From contig CAVTSX010000003.1 of NCBI GenBank assembly GCA_963737425.1, positions 1-64,000 of the forward strand: a stretch of DNA of 64,000 nucleotides, written 5' to 3'. The translations under genes and the position numbers were made by a program. The notes under the pieces were generated by a model. That model saw nothing but the letters and a program-made list of their open reading frames with translations. It was not told the origin of the DNA and ran no database searches. The stretch comes from DASXRA01 sp963737425 (GTDB lineage: Bacteria > Actinomycetota > Actinomycetes > Mycobacteriales > Jatrophihabitantaceae). Of the stretch, positions 43,419 through 53,464 are shown piece after piece (the first letter of the stretch is position 1; each line of letters starts with the position of its first letter).

Positions 43419-46400
43419 GCAGCCGAACTACTGGCCAGTGGACTCGCGCTTCCCGCCGGATGCCACGCCTCGAGCAGCCCGGCGATGCACAGCGGCACGG
43501 CCACCGACCATGCCGGCAAGCGGGGTGCTCGAAGCAGCACGCCGATACACAGGGCACCGACGAGCAGTCCGGCGAAACCCGCGAGCGCCGTGGTGGCGAC
43601 GACGACCACGACGGCTTTCACGACTGGGCCGAATCGGCGGTCCGTACACGCCGGTCGCACGCTGTGGCCACCCTTGAACGCGAGTCCGATCAGGCCAAGG
43701 ACCGCTAGCAAGCCGATGATCAGCCCGATACCGAAACCGCGTTGCGGCGTGAAGGTCAGGTGCACCGTTCCGCTCGTCCCAGCGGGAAGCTGCCAGCCCT
43801 GCTGCCACCCGTCGACCATGATCGGTCGAAGACGCCGGCCCTCGAACGTCGCTTGCCAGCCGGCGTTCATGTTCTCGTGCACTACCAGAACGGAGGCATC
43901 GGCGCTGGTCACCGACACCTTGCGATCGGTGGCCCCCCAGGTGAGCACGTTCAGACCGTTGCCGGTTGAGCCCGTGCTGTGCGGCAGCGTCGCGCCGATG
44001 CGCGTAAGCGTGAGCGAAGCCGGCCCGGCGAGGGGTGCCTTGATGAGCTGCAGCCGATGGACGCCCGCACCCAGGCTCACCTGATCTCGGCCGCACGGCA
44101 CGGCAAGCACCGGACGGCCGGCGAGCACTGCGTCGCGACTTGCCGTGAGTCCCAACCGCACATAGGTCGTGTCGACCCAGACACCCAGCCCGGCCGAACA
44201 CGGCACCGTCAACACCTGCGGGGTCGGCGCTGCTCGTAGACCGATCGCATCAAGTCGCACCTCGCTGATCCCCACCGGCAACAGGCGACTCGTGCCGGTG
44301 AGCGAGGAGGTCGTCTGGCGCAAGCTCGTCTCGAGCACCGAGATGTTCACCTCGCGCGCCCGAACGGCGACCGGGAACGAGATGTGGCCGTCGGCTGGAA
44401 TCACGCCCGTCCATAACCCAGTGCCGGCCCGGATCTGGACACGGGTTGGCCGCGACGCGGGCGTCGCGTCGTCGGTGGCCAATGTCAGGCCCCGCAGGAG
44501 GCGCGCCCTGCGCAGCTTGAGCGTGAGGGTCGGCGTCACGTCTCCCGCCGCGGCAACCCAACTGGTGGCGGCGCGGCCGTCGACGGCAGCACCTGGCCGT
44601 TCCCTCGGATCGGCAGAGTCGACCGAGGACGCCAGTGCGGCGATCGGCTGTCCTGCGTCCAGCAGTGTGTCGAGTTCGGATCCTGGCGAAAGCGTGATGT
44701 CCGCCGCGAGCCCATAAGTGGCCGAGTCGTTGAGTGTGAAGCCGCGATCGAGCGCCCCGTCCTCCTCCCCCGCTGCGGCGAATGAAGGATCGCAGGCGGC
44801 CCGGTCGTCGACGGTCAGGCAACCCGCGCGGACTCCGGCCGCGACATCGAAGGCGAGGACGTCCGGGCTTCCCACAGCGCCGAGCTCGAGCGTCCGTGAC
44901 GGCAGGATCCCCGGAATGCTCACATCCGCCAGGCCGAACGATCCGAACCGTGGCCCGGCCTGCACCGACAGAGCGGTCAGGCGGAGGAATTGCGTCCGGC
45001 CGACCGGCAGTTCGAGAGTCTGCGCCAGAGGGTCTGGCGCCACGTCGACGTCCCTCGATCCCGCGGACGTCGTGATTCGCAGCCGGGTCGGGTAGCTCGG
45101 CAACGACGTCGCAAACGAAACGGCCACTGTGCTAGCTGGAATCTGCCGTCCGAAATCCACCTGCCACCACTGGCCCTCGGCGTGCAGCCCACCGCTGCGC
45201 CATGCGCTGACCGGGTCATTGTCGAGCGCTGCCCACGGCGACGTCGCCGGGCTTCGATTGACCCGAGCGCCGGTGTTCGAGCCCGATGACGACGCGCTCA
45301 CCCCGCTGATGCCGATATAGCGGATCGTCGAGAGCCGGCCTGGGTTGCTCGGCAGGTAGTCGTGGACCTTCCTGGTAGCCCGGAACGGCTCGCCTGCCGT
45401 CATCGTCGCCGATTTCTGATTGACCGCGCTGAATGCTGCTTCCCTTCTGCGTATGCCGTCGGTCACGACGGTCAGTGGTCCATGTCCGGCCGGTTCATCC
45501 GCAGCTCCAAAGATCACCGGTGTGTCCGGCTTGGCCAATCCGCGATCGACAAGTGCGGGCAACTCGTCGGCTGATCCGAGGGCCCGAACCGTCTGCGCGG
45601 ACGGCACGACCTCGGCCCGGCCGCCGGCGCCGCTCACCGCGTACACGAGCACCGCTCCAGCGGGTGTCGTCAGACCGAGATCGATCAATCGATCGGGATC
45701 AGCGGGTGGCACGACGTCGGGGCCGAAGGTTGCGACCTTTCGTAACCCGGGCGAATTGGCGAGGGTCGCCCGGACAAACGGCAGCGGTGTCGCTCCGGAC
45801 GCCCGCGAGTCAAGATCATTGCGCACGACCACGTAGCCGATGCCCGCGCGGGCAAGCACGGCAGCCATGGTCGTGTCGGCCCGGCCTTGCGCCAGCCGAG
45901 TCTCGATCTCGTCGAGAAGCCTGACGTAGCCGGGCTGCGCCATCGGCGCACCGTCCCGCACAGTCCACGGCCCGTCGGCGACGGGCTGAAGTGCGTCATC
46001 GCGCGGACTGCCCCATAGGTAGACAGGCTGCGCGGCCCCGGGGACGACGAGCGCTCTGCCCTCCCCGTCGTGCCGGCCCAGCCACGTTGCCGCCTGACGC
46101 CACCACGAGGGATCGTTGACACTTCGCGTCTGCGGCACGATGCGGCCCGCCAGCGCAGGCGTGATCGCGACCGCCCCGATGCCGAGAATGGCAAGCACGG
46201 TAATCGGAAATGCAGCTACCCGAACGCTCACCCCGCGGATACGAACCGGCAGCGACTTGGGCACGCGCTGCGGCAACGCGGCCAGAGCGAAGCCAACGCC
46301 GATCGACAGTGGCAGTCGCAACAGCGGGTCGAACTTGTGGATGTTGCGGAATGCAGCAAGCGGCCCGTCGAGCAACTGCCTGACAGAGCCGGCGAACGGT

Positions 46401-47455
46401 GGCCCGACACCGGCGACGTGCCCCGCGGTCACCAGGATCAGGCCGAGAACAAGCGATGCACAAAGAAAAGCTCGATGCGGCGTCGAGCGTCTGACCAGAC
46501 CGACCAGGCCGATGGCTGCAATCAGGGTCGTCGCAACAATCGCCGCCGGCGCAGAAGCAAGAATCCAGCCACCCGGCCAGACGTTCGGCCCGAGGTAGGC
46601 CTGCCAGTGATCGACGCCGCGCAACGTGCCGACGAGGCTGGTCGACGACGTCGTCACCGCGCTCGACTCGATCCAGTCGAGAAACGGCGGACTGTATTTG
46701 CCCAGCAGCAGCAGGGGAATCGCCCACCAGAAGCAGGCGAGCCCGGCGGACAACACGAACCAGGCCATCAGGGCGCGCCGCCGAGCACCGGGTGCGCGGG
46801 TCAGTAGCCAAAGCACGGGCACCGGCAAGATGGCGAGGGTCGCCGATGCATTGATGCCGCCCGCGAAGAGCAAGGCGACTCCGGACATGGCCGCGCCGCG
46901 GCGGATCGATCCGCCGCGCGCTGCGCGGACCAGGGGAATAAGCACCCACGGCAGCACGGCGGCCGGCAACAGCTCCGAGGAGATGACCCCCAACTCCATG
47001 AGCATGCGCGGTGCCAAGGCATAGACCAGGCCAGACGCCACCCGAGGCCAGAACCGGTCCATACCGAGCAATCTGGAAAGGCGTACCACCCCGAGGAATG
47101 CGGCAATCAGAATCGCCGATTCCCACAGCCGCTGAGCAATCCACGGTTGCAGCCCAGCCCACTTGGCCACGACGAAGAACGGGCCCATCGGGAAGAGGTA
47201 GCCGTACGCCTGATCCTGCATCTGACCGGCCGCGCCGAGCGGATCCCAGAGCGTCAGGGACCGGCGCAGAAAGTTGACGGGATCGACGACGAGATCGAGT
47301 TTCGTGTCGGCGGCAGCGGCGCCGGAGCTCTGCGCGAAGACGAGCAGCGCAATTGCCAGGCACACGGCCGACAGGCGCAATCTCGCGACTGACAGCATTC
47401 GCCGCGAATCAAGCGCGAATGCACCGGTCGCGACGTCCTGATCAGCGCTGAGCAT
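43268..47455 (-). CDS. aftD: AftD-type alpha-(1->3)-arabinofuranosyltransferase
   Basis: 1,395 residues from ATG 47455 (AftD of M. tuberculosis has 1,400). N-terminal GT-C membrane region (about residues 20-480) with FRNIHKFDPLLRLPLSIGVG near residue 370. A discoidin/F5-8C-like sugar-binding domain lies at about 725-825 (ALDNDPVSAWRSGG, EGQWWQVDFGRQIP) and a second, weaker one near 935-1005. C-terminal helices follow. It should transfer Araf from decaprenyl-phosphoryl arabinose to arabinan. Whether the host has mycobacterial arabinogalactan is not known. Its 3' end overlaps the convergent acyltransferase gene. Confidence 0.87.
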   Translation of the reverse strand: MLSADQDVATGAFALDSRRMLSVARLRLSAVCLAIALLVFAQSSGAAAADTKLDLVVDPVNFLRRSLTLWDPLGAAGQMQDQAYGYLFPMGPFFVVAKWAGLQPWIAQRLWESAILIAAFLGVVRLSRLLGMDRFWPRVASGLVYALAPRMLMELGVISSELLPAAVLPWVLIPLVRAARGGSIRRGAAMSGVALLFAGGINASATLAILPVPVLWLLTRAPGARRRALMAWFVLSAGLACFWWAIPLLLLGKYSPPFLDWIESSAVTTSSTSLVGTLRGVDHWQAYLGPNVWPGGWILASAPAAIVATTLIAAIGLVGLVRRSTPHRAFLCASLVLGLILVTAGHVAGVGPPFAGSVRQLLDGPLAAFRNIHKFDPLLRLPLSIGVGFALAALPQRVPKSLPVRIRGVSVRVAAFPITVLAILGIGAVAITPALAGRIVPQTRSVNDPSWWRQAATWLGRHDGEGRALVVPGAAQPVYLWGSPRDDALQPVADGPWTVRDGAPMAQPGYVRLLDEIETRLAQGRADTTMAAVLARAGIGYVVVRNDLDSRASGATPLPFVRATLANSPGLRKVATFGPDVVPPADPDRLIDLGLTTPAGAVLVYAVSGAGGRAEVVPSAQTVRALGSADELPALVDRGLAKPDTPVIFGAADEPAGHGPLTVVTDGIRRREAAFSAVNQKSATMTAGEPFRATRKVHDYLPSNPGRLSTIRYIGISGVSASSSGSNTGARVNRSPATSPWAALDNDPVSAWRSGGLHAEGQWWQVDFGRQIPASTVAVSFATSLPSYPTRLRITTSAGSRDVDVAPDPLAQTLELPVGRTQFLRLTALSVQAGPRFGSFGLADVSIPGILPSRTLELGAVGSPDVLAFDVAAGVRAGCLTVDDRAACDPSFAAAGEEDGALDRGFTLNDSATYGLAADITLSPGSELDTLLDAGQPIAALASSVDSADPRERPGAAVDGRAATSWVAAAGDVTPTLTLKLRRARLLRGLTLATDDATPASRPTRVQIRAGTGLWTGVIPADGHISFPVAVRAREVNISVLETSLRQTTSSLTGTSRLLPVGISEVRLDAIGLRAAPTPQVLTVPCSAGLGVWVDTTYVRLGLTASRDAVLAGRPVLAVPCGRDQVSLGAGVHRLQLIKAPLAGPASLTLTRIGATLPHSTGSTGNGLNVLTWGATDRKVSVTSADASVLVVHENMNAGWQATFEGRRLRPIMVDGWQQGWQLPAGTSGTVHLTFTPQRGFGIGLIIGLLAVLGLIGLAFKGGHSVRPACTDRRFGPVVKAVVVVVATTALAGFAGLLVGALCIGVLLRAPRLPAWSVAVPLCIAGLLEAWHPAGSASPLASSSAAQLLCAASVAILLAARIRPRQGRENLRSSGLSIPNQDAAATITADPAVSR

Positions 47456-47560
47456 CCCGTGAACCGTACCGGGGCAGCTCGCGATTCTCGCTTTTGTATC
47501 GCTCGCGTTATCGGACGCGTTATGCTCCCGCGATCTCCTGGGGGGGTATGCGGCCTGATG

Positions 47561-48721
47561 ATGCATGGACGATTGCGGTCAAGACCGACGCACGGCGCCG
47601 ACTGCTTTCGTTCGGTATTTCTGGTATGGCGCGACACTCGCCATCCCGACGGTGGCGGTTCCGAGGTCTACGTCGAGCACATGGCCGCCTGGCTGGCCGC
47701 ACACGGCCACGATGTGACGATTGTCTGCGCGAAACATCCCAATGCGCCACGCGACGAGGTTCGCGACGGCGTCACCTTCCGGCGTCGCGGCGGTCGCCTC
47801 ACCGTCTATCCGCGAGCCCTCATGTACCTGCTGTCGCGCACCGGCCGTCGCGCGGACATCGTGATCGACGTTCAGAACGGGTTGCCGTTCTTCAGCCCGC
47901 TGGTCCGCCGTGGATCAATTGTCGTACTCGTGCACCACGTGCACCGCGAGCAATGGCAGCTGATCTACCCGGGCCCGCGAGGCCGATTCGGCTGGTGGCT
48001 CGAATCACGGCTCGCGCCGATGATGTACCGGCGCAGAAAGTACGTCACCGTCTCGAACGCCAGCGCCGCCGACCTCACCCGAATCGGCGTGTCGTCCGCG
48101 CGAATTCAGGTCATCCAGAACGGCATCGACGTTCCGCACCCGTCCGCACGTGGGCCTCGAGCCGCCGCGCCGACGGTCTGCGTCCTCGGTCGGCTGGTGC
48201 CACACAAGCAGGTCGAGCATGCCCTCGATGCAATGGCGCTCCTGCGAACCGAAGTACCCGGCCTGCGGCTCGACATCGTCGGCGACGGCTGGTGGCGCGA
48301 AAACCTCGAACGCCACGCATTGAGCATTGGTGTGGACGACATCGTCACGTTTCGCGGATACCTCGACGAGCCAGCCAGGGATCGCGTGCTCGACGCTGCG
48401 TGGCTCCTGCTCGCTCCGTCGGTCAAGGAGGGTTGGGGCATCGCGATCATGGAGGCCGCGGCGCACGGGGTGCCCGCGATCGCCTACACGACAGGCGGCG
48501 GCGTTCGAGAATCAATACTGGACGGACAAACCGGCGCGCTCGTCGATGACTTTGACGAATTGGTCGTCGTGACGAAACAGTTGCTCAGCGACCACGAATT
48601 ACGCCTGAGAATGGCGAGTGCCGCGCGGCAACGAGCCGGGGAATTCGAGTGGGCTTCGTCTGGCGCGAAGTTGCAGGACTTGCTTGAGCAGCAGATCGAA
48701 TTGGATCAGCGGTTGCCGTAA
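47561..48721 (+). CDS. GT4-family glycosyltransferase
   Basis: 386 residues from ATG 47561 (MM pair; 47558 also possible) with a run of G 14-20 nt upstream as weak ribosome site. Glycogen-synthase-like GT-B layout: GGSEVYVEHMAAWLAAHGHD at the N-terminus, VHREQWQLIYPGP, IQNGIDVP linker and the donor-binding SVKEGWGIAIMEAAAHGVPA (E-x7-E). Retaining transferase using an NDP-sugar. Divergent from aftD by about 100 bp; probably adds a sugar during envelope-glycan assembly. Confidence 0.9.
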   Translation: MHGRLRSRPTHGADCFRSVFLVWRDTRHPDGGGSEVYVEHMAAWLAAHGHDVTIVCAKHPNAPRDEVRDGVTFRRRGGRLTVYPRALMYLLSRTGRRADIVIDVQNGLPFFSPLVRRGSIVVLVHHVHREQWQLIYPGPRGRFGWWLESRLAPMMYRRRKYVTVSNASAADLTRIGVSSARIQVIQNGIDVPHPSARGPRAAAPTVCVLGRLVPHKQVEHALDAMALLRTEVPGLRLDIVGDGWWRENLERHALSIGVDDIVTFRGYLDEPARDRVLDAAWLLLAPSVKEGWGIAIMEAAAHGVPAIAYTTGGGVRESILDGQTGALVDDFDELVVVTKQLLSDHELRLRMASAARQRAGEFEWASSGAKLQDLLEQQIELDQRLP

Positions 48722-48852
48722 TTGACGATCTGGCTGTTGGCGGGATTGTGACTGGGCGCCTTCGTTGCCGAGGTGAGCACACCGAAGGACGCGCCGACGG
48801 CAAGACCAGCGCCGATGAGCGCTGACACGACGATCGAGATGATCTTGCCCAC
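48706..48852 (-). CDS. DUF2613 small membrane/secreted peptide
   Basis: 48 residues from GTG 48852, with AGAGGGG about 6 nt upstream. The sequence begins MGKIISIVVSALIGAGLAVG, one hydrophobic helix, and ends SQIVNYGNR, the characteristic YGNR/YGTR tail of DUF2613. M. tuberculosis has such a peptide (Rv0236A) directly beside aftD (Rv0236c). Too short for usual gene callers; the 16-bp tail overlap with the GT4 gene is noteworthy. Function unknown. Confidence 0.8.
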   Translation of the reverse strand: MGKIISIVVSALIGAGLAVGASFGVLTSATKAPSHNPANSQIVNYGNR

Positions 48853-48867
48853 GGGTGACCCCTCTGA

Positions 48868-50517
48868 TTATGTTCCTGTTAGAAAGCCTACCCTGCTTCG
48901 CCGACGGCCGAGCAGTAACGACGCGCAAGCCGCAGTTACCAGGGTCAGGGCAACGGCATCGCCGCCGACGACAACCGCGATCTGCGCACCGGAGGGCCCC
49001 GCTCGGCGAGCCGGATCAGGAACCCGGTAAAGCGTCAGGTCGGTGCCCGCACGAATCAGCGTCAAACCCGCTAAAGACGGCACTGCGCCAGGCGTGCCGT
49101 GTTCGACCAGTACCCAGCCGATCCCGGTCGCTGCCAGATTTCGTGCCAAGGCCGGCCCAGAGTTCAGTGCCGCGCCGACTCGCCGCGCGCGATCGTCCTC
49201 GCCCTGCAGCACGCGCCCCGATACGGCGAGTTGATCGGACACGACGACGTCTCCCGGCAGCAGCCGGGGCGCCGGATCAAGGACTGTTCGGCCGGGCGCC
49301 CAGGCAAAGCGTCGATAGGACTGGAACGGAACCACCGCAACATCGCCGCCATGGCCGACAGCTTTGCGCGCCCACGACCAGTCGGCCGGATAGTGGACCG
49401 GCTGCATGGTAGGGCGAAGTGTGCGCGTTGCATCTGGCAGCAACACGAGCGGACCGGCCAGCGCGACCGCGGCTACCGCGATCCGCCACGCGGCAAGCAC
49501 GGCCAGGCGGGCGATCGCCGCTCCCACGAGCAGCACGACCAGCAACGTGTAGGGCATGATCCACTTCTGCGCGTCGCGCAGCAGGCCGGCGCCTGGCACA
49601 GTGCGCACGATCCATCGCATCACCGCGGACAGTCCCGGAACGGATGCCGCGGCGGCCAGCACGAATCCCCCGGCAGCGCACCAGGCGAGTCGCGCAGCCG
49701 TGGTGGTGCCGAGGGTCTGGACCAGCCGCGGCCAGCCGAGCACCGCCACGACGATGATCAACGCGAGGCCGGCGAAGGCGAGCGGCCCGTTGCGGCTGGC
49801 GGGCACGACCTCCGCATCCCAGATCCCGCCGGTTCCGAACAGCGACATGACCACTCCCCCGGCGTGTTCGGACCTCGCCGCGAACGCGGCCACCCCACCC
49901 GGATCACTCGTGGCCTGCGCGGAGTCGACGATCGAGGGCAGCACCCAGGGCAGTTGCAGCGCAAGCATGCCGGCACCGGCAACCATGAAGCGGCGCCAGC
50001 CGTCACGGTTCGTCGGCGCAGCCAGGACCGCACCGACGACGACCGCGATACCGCCGCCGGTCGGCGTGATCGATGCGGCGGCCACCCACAGCAGAATCGC
50101 CCACCCGCCGCTATTTCCAGATCGAAAGCGGGTCGCGTAGCGAACGATCCAGGGCAGGGCGCCGTAGGCCCACAGCAATGCCCATTGGCCGACGGCCAGT
50201 CGTTCGATCACGAACGGATTCCAGATCGCGAAGCCGCTTGCGGCGAGCGCGCCCAGCAGGCGTTCGCGCCCGACCAGTTCGGCAGCGCCGATTCCTGCCG
50301 CAAGCAGCGGAATCACCAACGCGACACGACCGACGATCGCACCGTCGAGGACCTTGCTCAGCAGCGCCACCACGGCATCGACGGGAACCGCACGCGGCGA
50401 AGAAGATCCCAAGCCCACTGAGCCCCACGACAGCGGCTGACGTGGCGTGAACACCATGTCGTGGCCCAGGCCGTAGCCCGCCAGACGCTGTGGCCACAAC
50501 AGGAGAATCGCCAGCAC
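48868..50517 (-). CDS. Polytopic membrane protein, possible GT-C glycosyltransferase
   Basis: 549 residues from GTG 50517. About 11-12 hydrophobic segments, an N-terminal GYGLGHDMVFTPRQPLSWG loop with D residues, and a C-terminal extracytoplasmic domain (LRPTMQPVHYPADWSWARKA, GIGWVLVEHGTPGAVPSL). The in-frame sequence upstream of the GTG also looks coding (ISPRLRGALPGLWSAV) but has no ATG/GTG/TTG until 50590; an ACG at 50583 lies 7 nt after GAGGGAG. It is followed by the DUF2613 gene 16 bp away, probably one transcript. Confidence 0.7.
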   Translation of the reverse strand: MLAILLLWPQRLAGYGLGHDMVFTPRQPLSWGSVGLGSSSPRAVPVDAVVALLSKVLDGAIVGRVALVIPLLAAGIGAAELVGRERLLGALAASGFAIWNPFVIERLAVGQWALLWAYGALPWIVRYATRFRSGNSGGWAILLWVAAASITPTGGGIAVVVGAVLAAPTNRDGWRRFMVAGAGMLALQLPWVLPSIVDSAQATSDPGGVAAFAARSEHAGGVVMSLFGTGGIWDAEVVPASRNGPLAFAGLALIIVVAVLGWPRLVQTLGTTTAARLAWCAAGGFVLAAAASVPGLSAVMRWIVRTVPGAGLLRDAQKWIMPYTLLVVLLVGAAIARLAVLAAWRIAVAAVALAGPLVLLPDATRTLRPTMQPVHYPADWSWARKAVGHGGDVAVVPFQSYRRFAWAPGRTVLDPAPRLLPGDVVVSDQLAVSGRVLQGEDDRARRVGAALNSGPALARNLAATGIGWVLVEHGTPGAVPSLAGLTLIRAGTDLTLYRVPDPARRAGPSGAQIAVVVGGDAVALTLVTAACASLLLGRRRSRVGFLTGT

Positions 50518-50654
50518 TGCCGACCAGAGACCCGGCAGGGCGCCGCGAAGTCTTGGCGAAATCTGCGCGGATCGCGTTCTCGTGGCGTGCTCCCTCGCTG
50601 AGGGCGGGTTAGCTTTGTGTCCGACCAGTACCGCGTCAGCACAGTAGTCCGAGC

Positions 50655-51932
50655 ATGATCGCAGGAAGGGCGGCCGTGACCGGTTCGGCGGGTACCAGTG
50701 CCCAGAACGCCGGCCGCCCAGTCGGGCCGGCCGGACCGGCGGCCGCGGTCACGGCCGCCGGATTCGCCGCGAATATCTTGAGCTATCTGGTCGTCCTGGT
50801 CGCGGTGCATCTGCTCGCGGCGTCGAGCTACGGCGAGCTGGTCGTGCTGCTCAACGTGCTGCTCATCGGCACCGTCCCGTCGTTCGCCGTGCAGACGGTC
50901 ACCGCGCGCCGCATCGCCACGTTCGAGACAGCCGGGATGAAACAGGCGACATTGATCGTCTCGATCGTGGCCAGCGGGGTGCTCGCCGTGCTCACGCCCG
51001 CGCTGACGACATTCCTGCACATGTCCGGCGAGGGGAACCTGCTGCTGGTGGCCGCATGTCTGCCGGGCGTGACCGCGCTCGGCATGTGCCAGGGCGTCCT
51101 ACAGGGCGAGCGCCGCTTCACCGACCTCAGCATCGTGCTTGCTGTAGCGGCGCTCGGACGATCGGGCTGCGGCCTGGCCGGACTTCTGATCATGCGTAAC
51201 GCAACCGGTGCAATGCTCGGCACGCTGATCGGCGTCACGGTGTGCGCGTGCGTCGTCGTCGCCCGTCTGCACAAGGCAATCGAGCCGGGGCCGGCGGCTG
51301 GGCCGTTGCGCGAGGTTGCCCACGCCCTGCATGCACACGGCACGTTCTGGTTCCTGTCGACCCTTGACGTGTTGCTCGCCCGTCACGTGCTGCCGAGCCA
51401 CCTCGCCGCCGTGTACGCAACGGGCTCGATCGTCACCCGCGCCGCGATCTGGCTGCCCCAGTCAGTGGCCACGCTGGTGTTCCCCAGGCTGACCGATGCC
51501 GAGCGGCACAAGGCGATGCTGCGCCGGGCGATCACGATCGTGGCCGCGACCGGCGCCGTCGTCGTAGCCGGCACGGCCATGTTTCCGACGCTGGTCAGCC
51601 GGGTCGTCGGCGGCGGCCGCTACCCGGAACTCGTTCCGTCGTGCTGGTTGTTCGCAGCACTCGGTGCCAGCCTGGCCCTGCTTCAGCTCGGCATGGTGGC
51701 CGGACTTGCCCTGCGTCGGGTGCGCCAGACCGCGCTGCTCTGGACGGCCGCGGTTGCCGACACCGTCTTCGTACTCGCTGCCGGCGAGGGTGCGACGGTG
51801 GGAAGGGTCATCGGCACGGTCACGCTGATCACGGCGGTCACCGCGGCCGCCTCGGTGCTCGTCGGGACGGGTTGGCTCACGTCCCGGCCGCCTCAGCTGG
51901 CCGACGCTTCCGGCCAGGCCGGCGCAACGTAA
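50655..51932 (+). CDS. Polysaccharide flippase/MOP-family exporter
   Basis: 425 residues with about 12 membrane helices. Wzx/MurJ-type pattern: VTAAGFAANILSYLVVLVAV, then LLAASSYGELVVLLN, PSFAVQTVTARRIA and the TDAERHK loop in the middle. It should flip lipid-linked sugar units across the membrane. It fits the adjacent GT4/AftD-type envelope-glycan genes. Start ATG 50655 or GTG 50676. Its 3' end overlaps the convergent lipoprotein gene by 40 bp. Confidence 0.83.
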   Translation: MIAGRAAVTGSAGTSAQNAGRPVGPAGPAAAVTAAGFAANILSYLVVLVAVHLLAASSYGELVVLLNVLLIGTVPSFAVQTVTARRIATFETAGMKQATLIVSIVASGVLAVLTPALTTFLHMSGEGNLLLVAACLPGVTALGMCQGVLQGERRFTDLSIVLAVAALGRSGCGLAGLLIMRNATGAMLGTLIGVTVCACVVVARLHKAIEPGPAAGPLREVAHALHAHGTFWFLSTLDVLLARHVLPSHLAAVYATGSIVTRAAIWLPQSVATLVFPRLTDAERHKAMLRRAITIVAATGAVVVAGTAMFPTLVSRVVGGGRYPELVPSCWLFAALGASLALLQLGMVAGLALRRVRQTALLWTAAVADTVFVLAAGEGATVGRVIGTVTLITAVTAAASVLVGTGWLTSRPPQLADASGQAGAT

Positions 51933-53347
51933 CCGGCGTCGAGCCCGCTCGGACCGAGCTCGTTGCCCAGGCCTGACGGCACGGGGTAGACGCTCCGACG
52001 GACCCAGTTGTCCAACGTGGTCAGCAGGCCGGTGCGCTGCTTGTCGGTGAAGTTGCAATGCCCGGCGCCGTAGGGCGCACCGGTCGACTCGCTGTAGGTG
52101 GTCGGCGGGGCAATGTAGAGCTGGACAAGATTGCCGTTGTCGTTGTGCGTTTGCACTCGGTCGGCGAACACGTGCTCGTTCTGCACGATCACGAGCGGGT
52201 CCGCCTCGGTGTGCATCGTGATCGTAGGTGCGGTGAGATTGCCTGTGGTGTCGCCGAGCTTGTCGAACGCCGCGCGGGCCGCCTGATCCGCGCTGACCCG
52301 CGGCACCGTGTTGAGCTGGTTCACCAGGGCGTTCACATTGCCGCCCGCGGTCGTGATCACGCTCGCCTCCGCGTCGTCGACCCGGGCGGCGTAATCGGTC
52401 TTGGTGTTGTCGGACGGGTCACCGCTGACCCGCTGCTCGATGTCGTACCGGCCGACTGTGCCGTAGTCGAGGGCGGTCAGCAGAGACTCGACGCGCGCCT
52501 TGACCTGCGACTCGGGGTCGTGGCCGTCATAGGTCGCGGTCTGGGTCGGCGCGTCGGTGATCGCCGCGATGAAAAGGATCTTCGCGGTGCCGCCGCCGGA
52601 GACATCGGCTGCCGCCTTCTCTATTGCTTTCTCGGCATGCTCCCAGTTCGCGGTGGCTTCGTCGGAACTCGCGTATCCGGTCAGCTTCAGCGACGGGTCG
52701 ATCAGCGCCTTGACCGCGTACGCCGCGTCCAGTGCGAGGTCGAGGTTGAGGTTGGGACCGGCCACGACACCGCACATCGGCGCCGCGCCGTCGACCCATT
52801 GCGGGTTCTGCTCGGCCAGCACCTCGGTGATCAACCCGCCGAGGGAATCGCCCCAGACGTAGGTGCGTTTCGGCGTGCCTACGAGCTTGACGAATTTGTT
52901 GTGCAGATTGACTCCGGCCTGGACGCCGTCCGCAACCGCCCAGCCGTTGGTCTTGTACGACGAACCGGCCAGCGCGTAGCCGGCCTGCAACAACTGCTGG
53001 CTGAGCGGGTCGCTGCCGGTGCCATCCGGATCGGTGGAGGAAACCTGCGCATCAGTACTCGGGGCGTCGAAATCTGGTGGTGCCGGAACGGCGAACCGAT
53101 AGCCATGCGAATAGAGCAGCAGCGTGCCATTCCACCGGGACGGAAGCTTGATCGAATACTTGGCACCGTCTATTTCGCCCGTGCATTCCTGGGCGCAATT
53201 CTTGAAAGAGACATTGACAGATGTTGCCTGCACACTGCGATCGCGCTTGGAGCGCGGCGTCGAACTATGCGCCGAACAGGCAGACAGCACCGTCGCGCTG
53301 GCGACGGCGGCGATCAGGACGAGACGACGGCGGCTGGTCCTAGTCAT
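51893..53347 (-). CDS. Secreted alpha/beta-hydrolase lipoprotein
   Basis: 484 residues from ATG 53347 (MTRTSRRRLVLIAAVASATV...). Lipobox LSAC gives Cys24. The hydrolase core contains WNGTLLLYSHGYRFA, nucleophile elbow GDSLGGLITEVLAEQ, and later IVQNEHVFADRVQ and GHCNFTDKQRTG with a candidate His. Likely a membrane-anchored carboxylic-ester hydrolase or a cutinase-like enzyme acting outside the cell. Substrate unknown. Overlaps 40 bp with the flippase gene. Confidence 0.78.
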   Translation of the reverse strand: MTRTSRRRLVLIAAVASATVLSACSAHSSTPRSKRDRSVQATSVNVSFKNCAQECTGEIDGAKYSIKLPSRWNGTLLLYSHGYRFAVPAPPDFDAPSTDAQVSSTDPDGTGSDPLSQQLLQAGYALAGSSYKTNGWAVADGVQAGVNLHNKFVKLVGTPKRTYVWGDSLGGLITEVLAEQNPQWVDGAAPMCGVVAGPNLNLDLALDAAYAVKALIDPSLKLTGYASSDEATANWEHAEKAIEKAAADVSGGGTAKILFIAAITDAPTQTATYDGHDPESQVKARVESLLTALDYGTVGRYDIEQRVSGDPSDNTKTDYAARVDDAEASVITTAGGNVNALVNQLNTVPRVSADQAARAAFDKLGDTTGNLTAPTITMHTEADPLVIVQNEHVFADRVQTHNDNGNLVQLYIAPPTTYSESTGAPYGAGHCNFTDKQRTGLLTTLDNWVRRSVYPVPSGLGNELGPSGLDAGYVAPAWPEASAS

Positions 53348-53464
53348 GGGTGCATCCTGCCCCACACTGAGCGCGCAGAGTAGTTATTCACCCGGTTATC
53401 GGTCAGGCAATCGTGATCTCGACCGGTAGGCTCGCGGCGCTTCGACGGAAGGAATCCACATATC

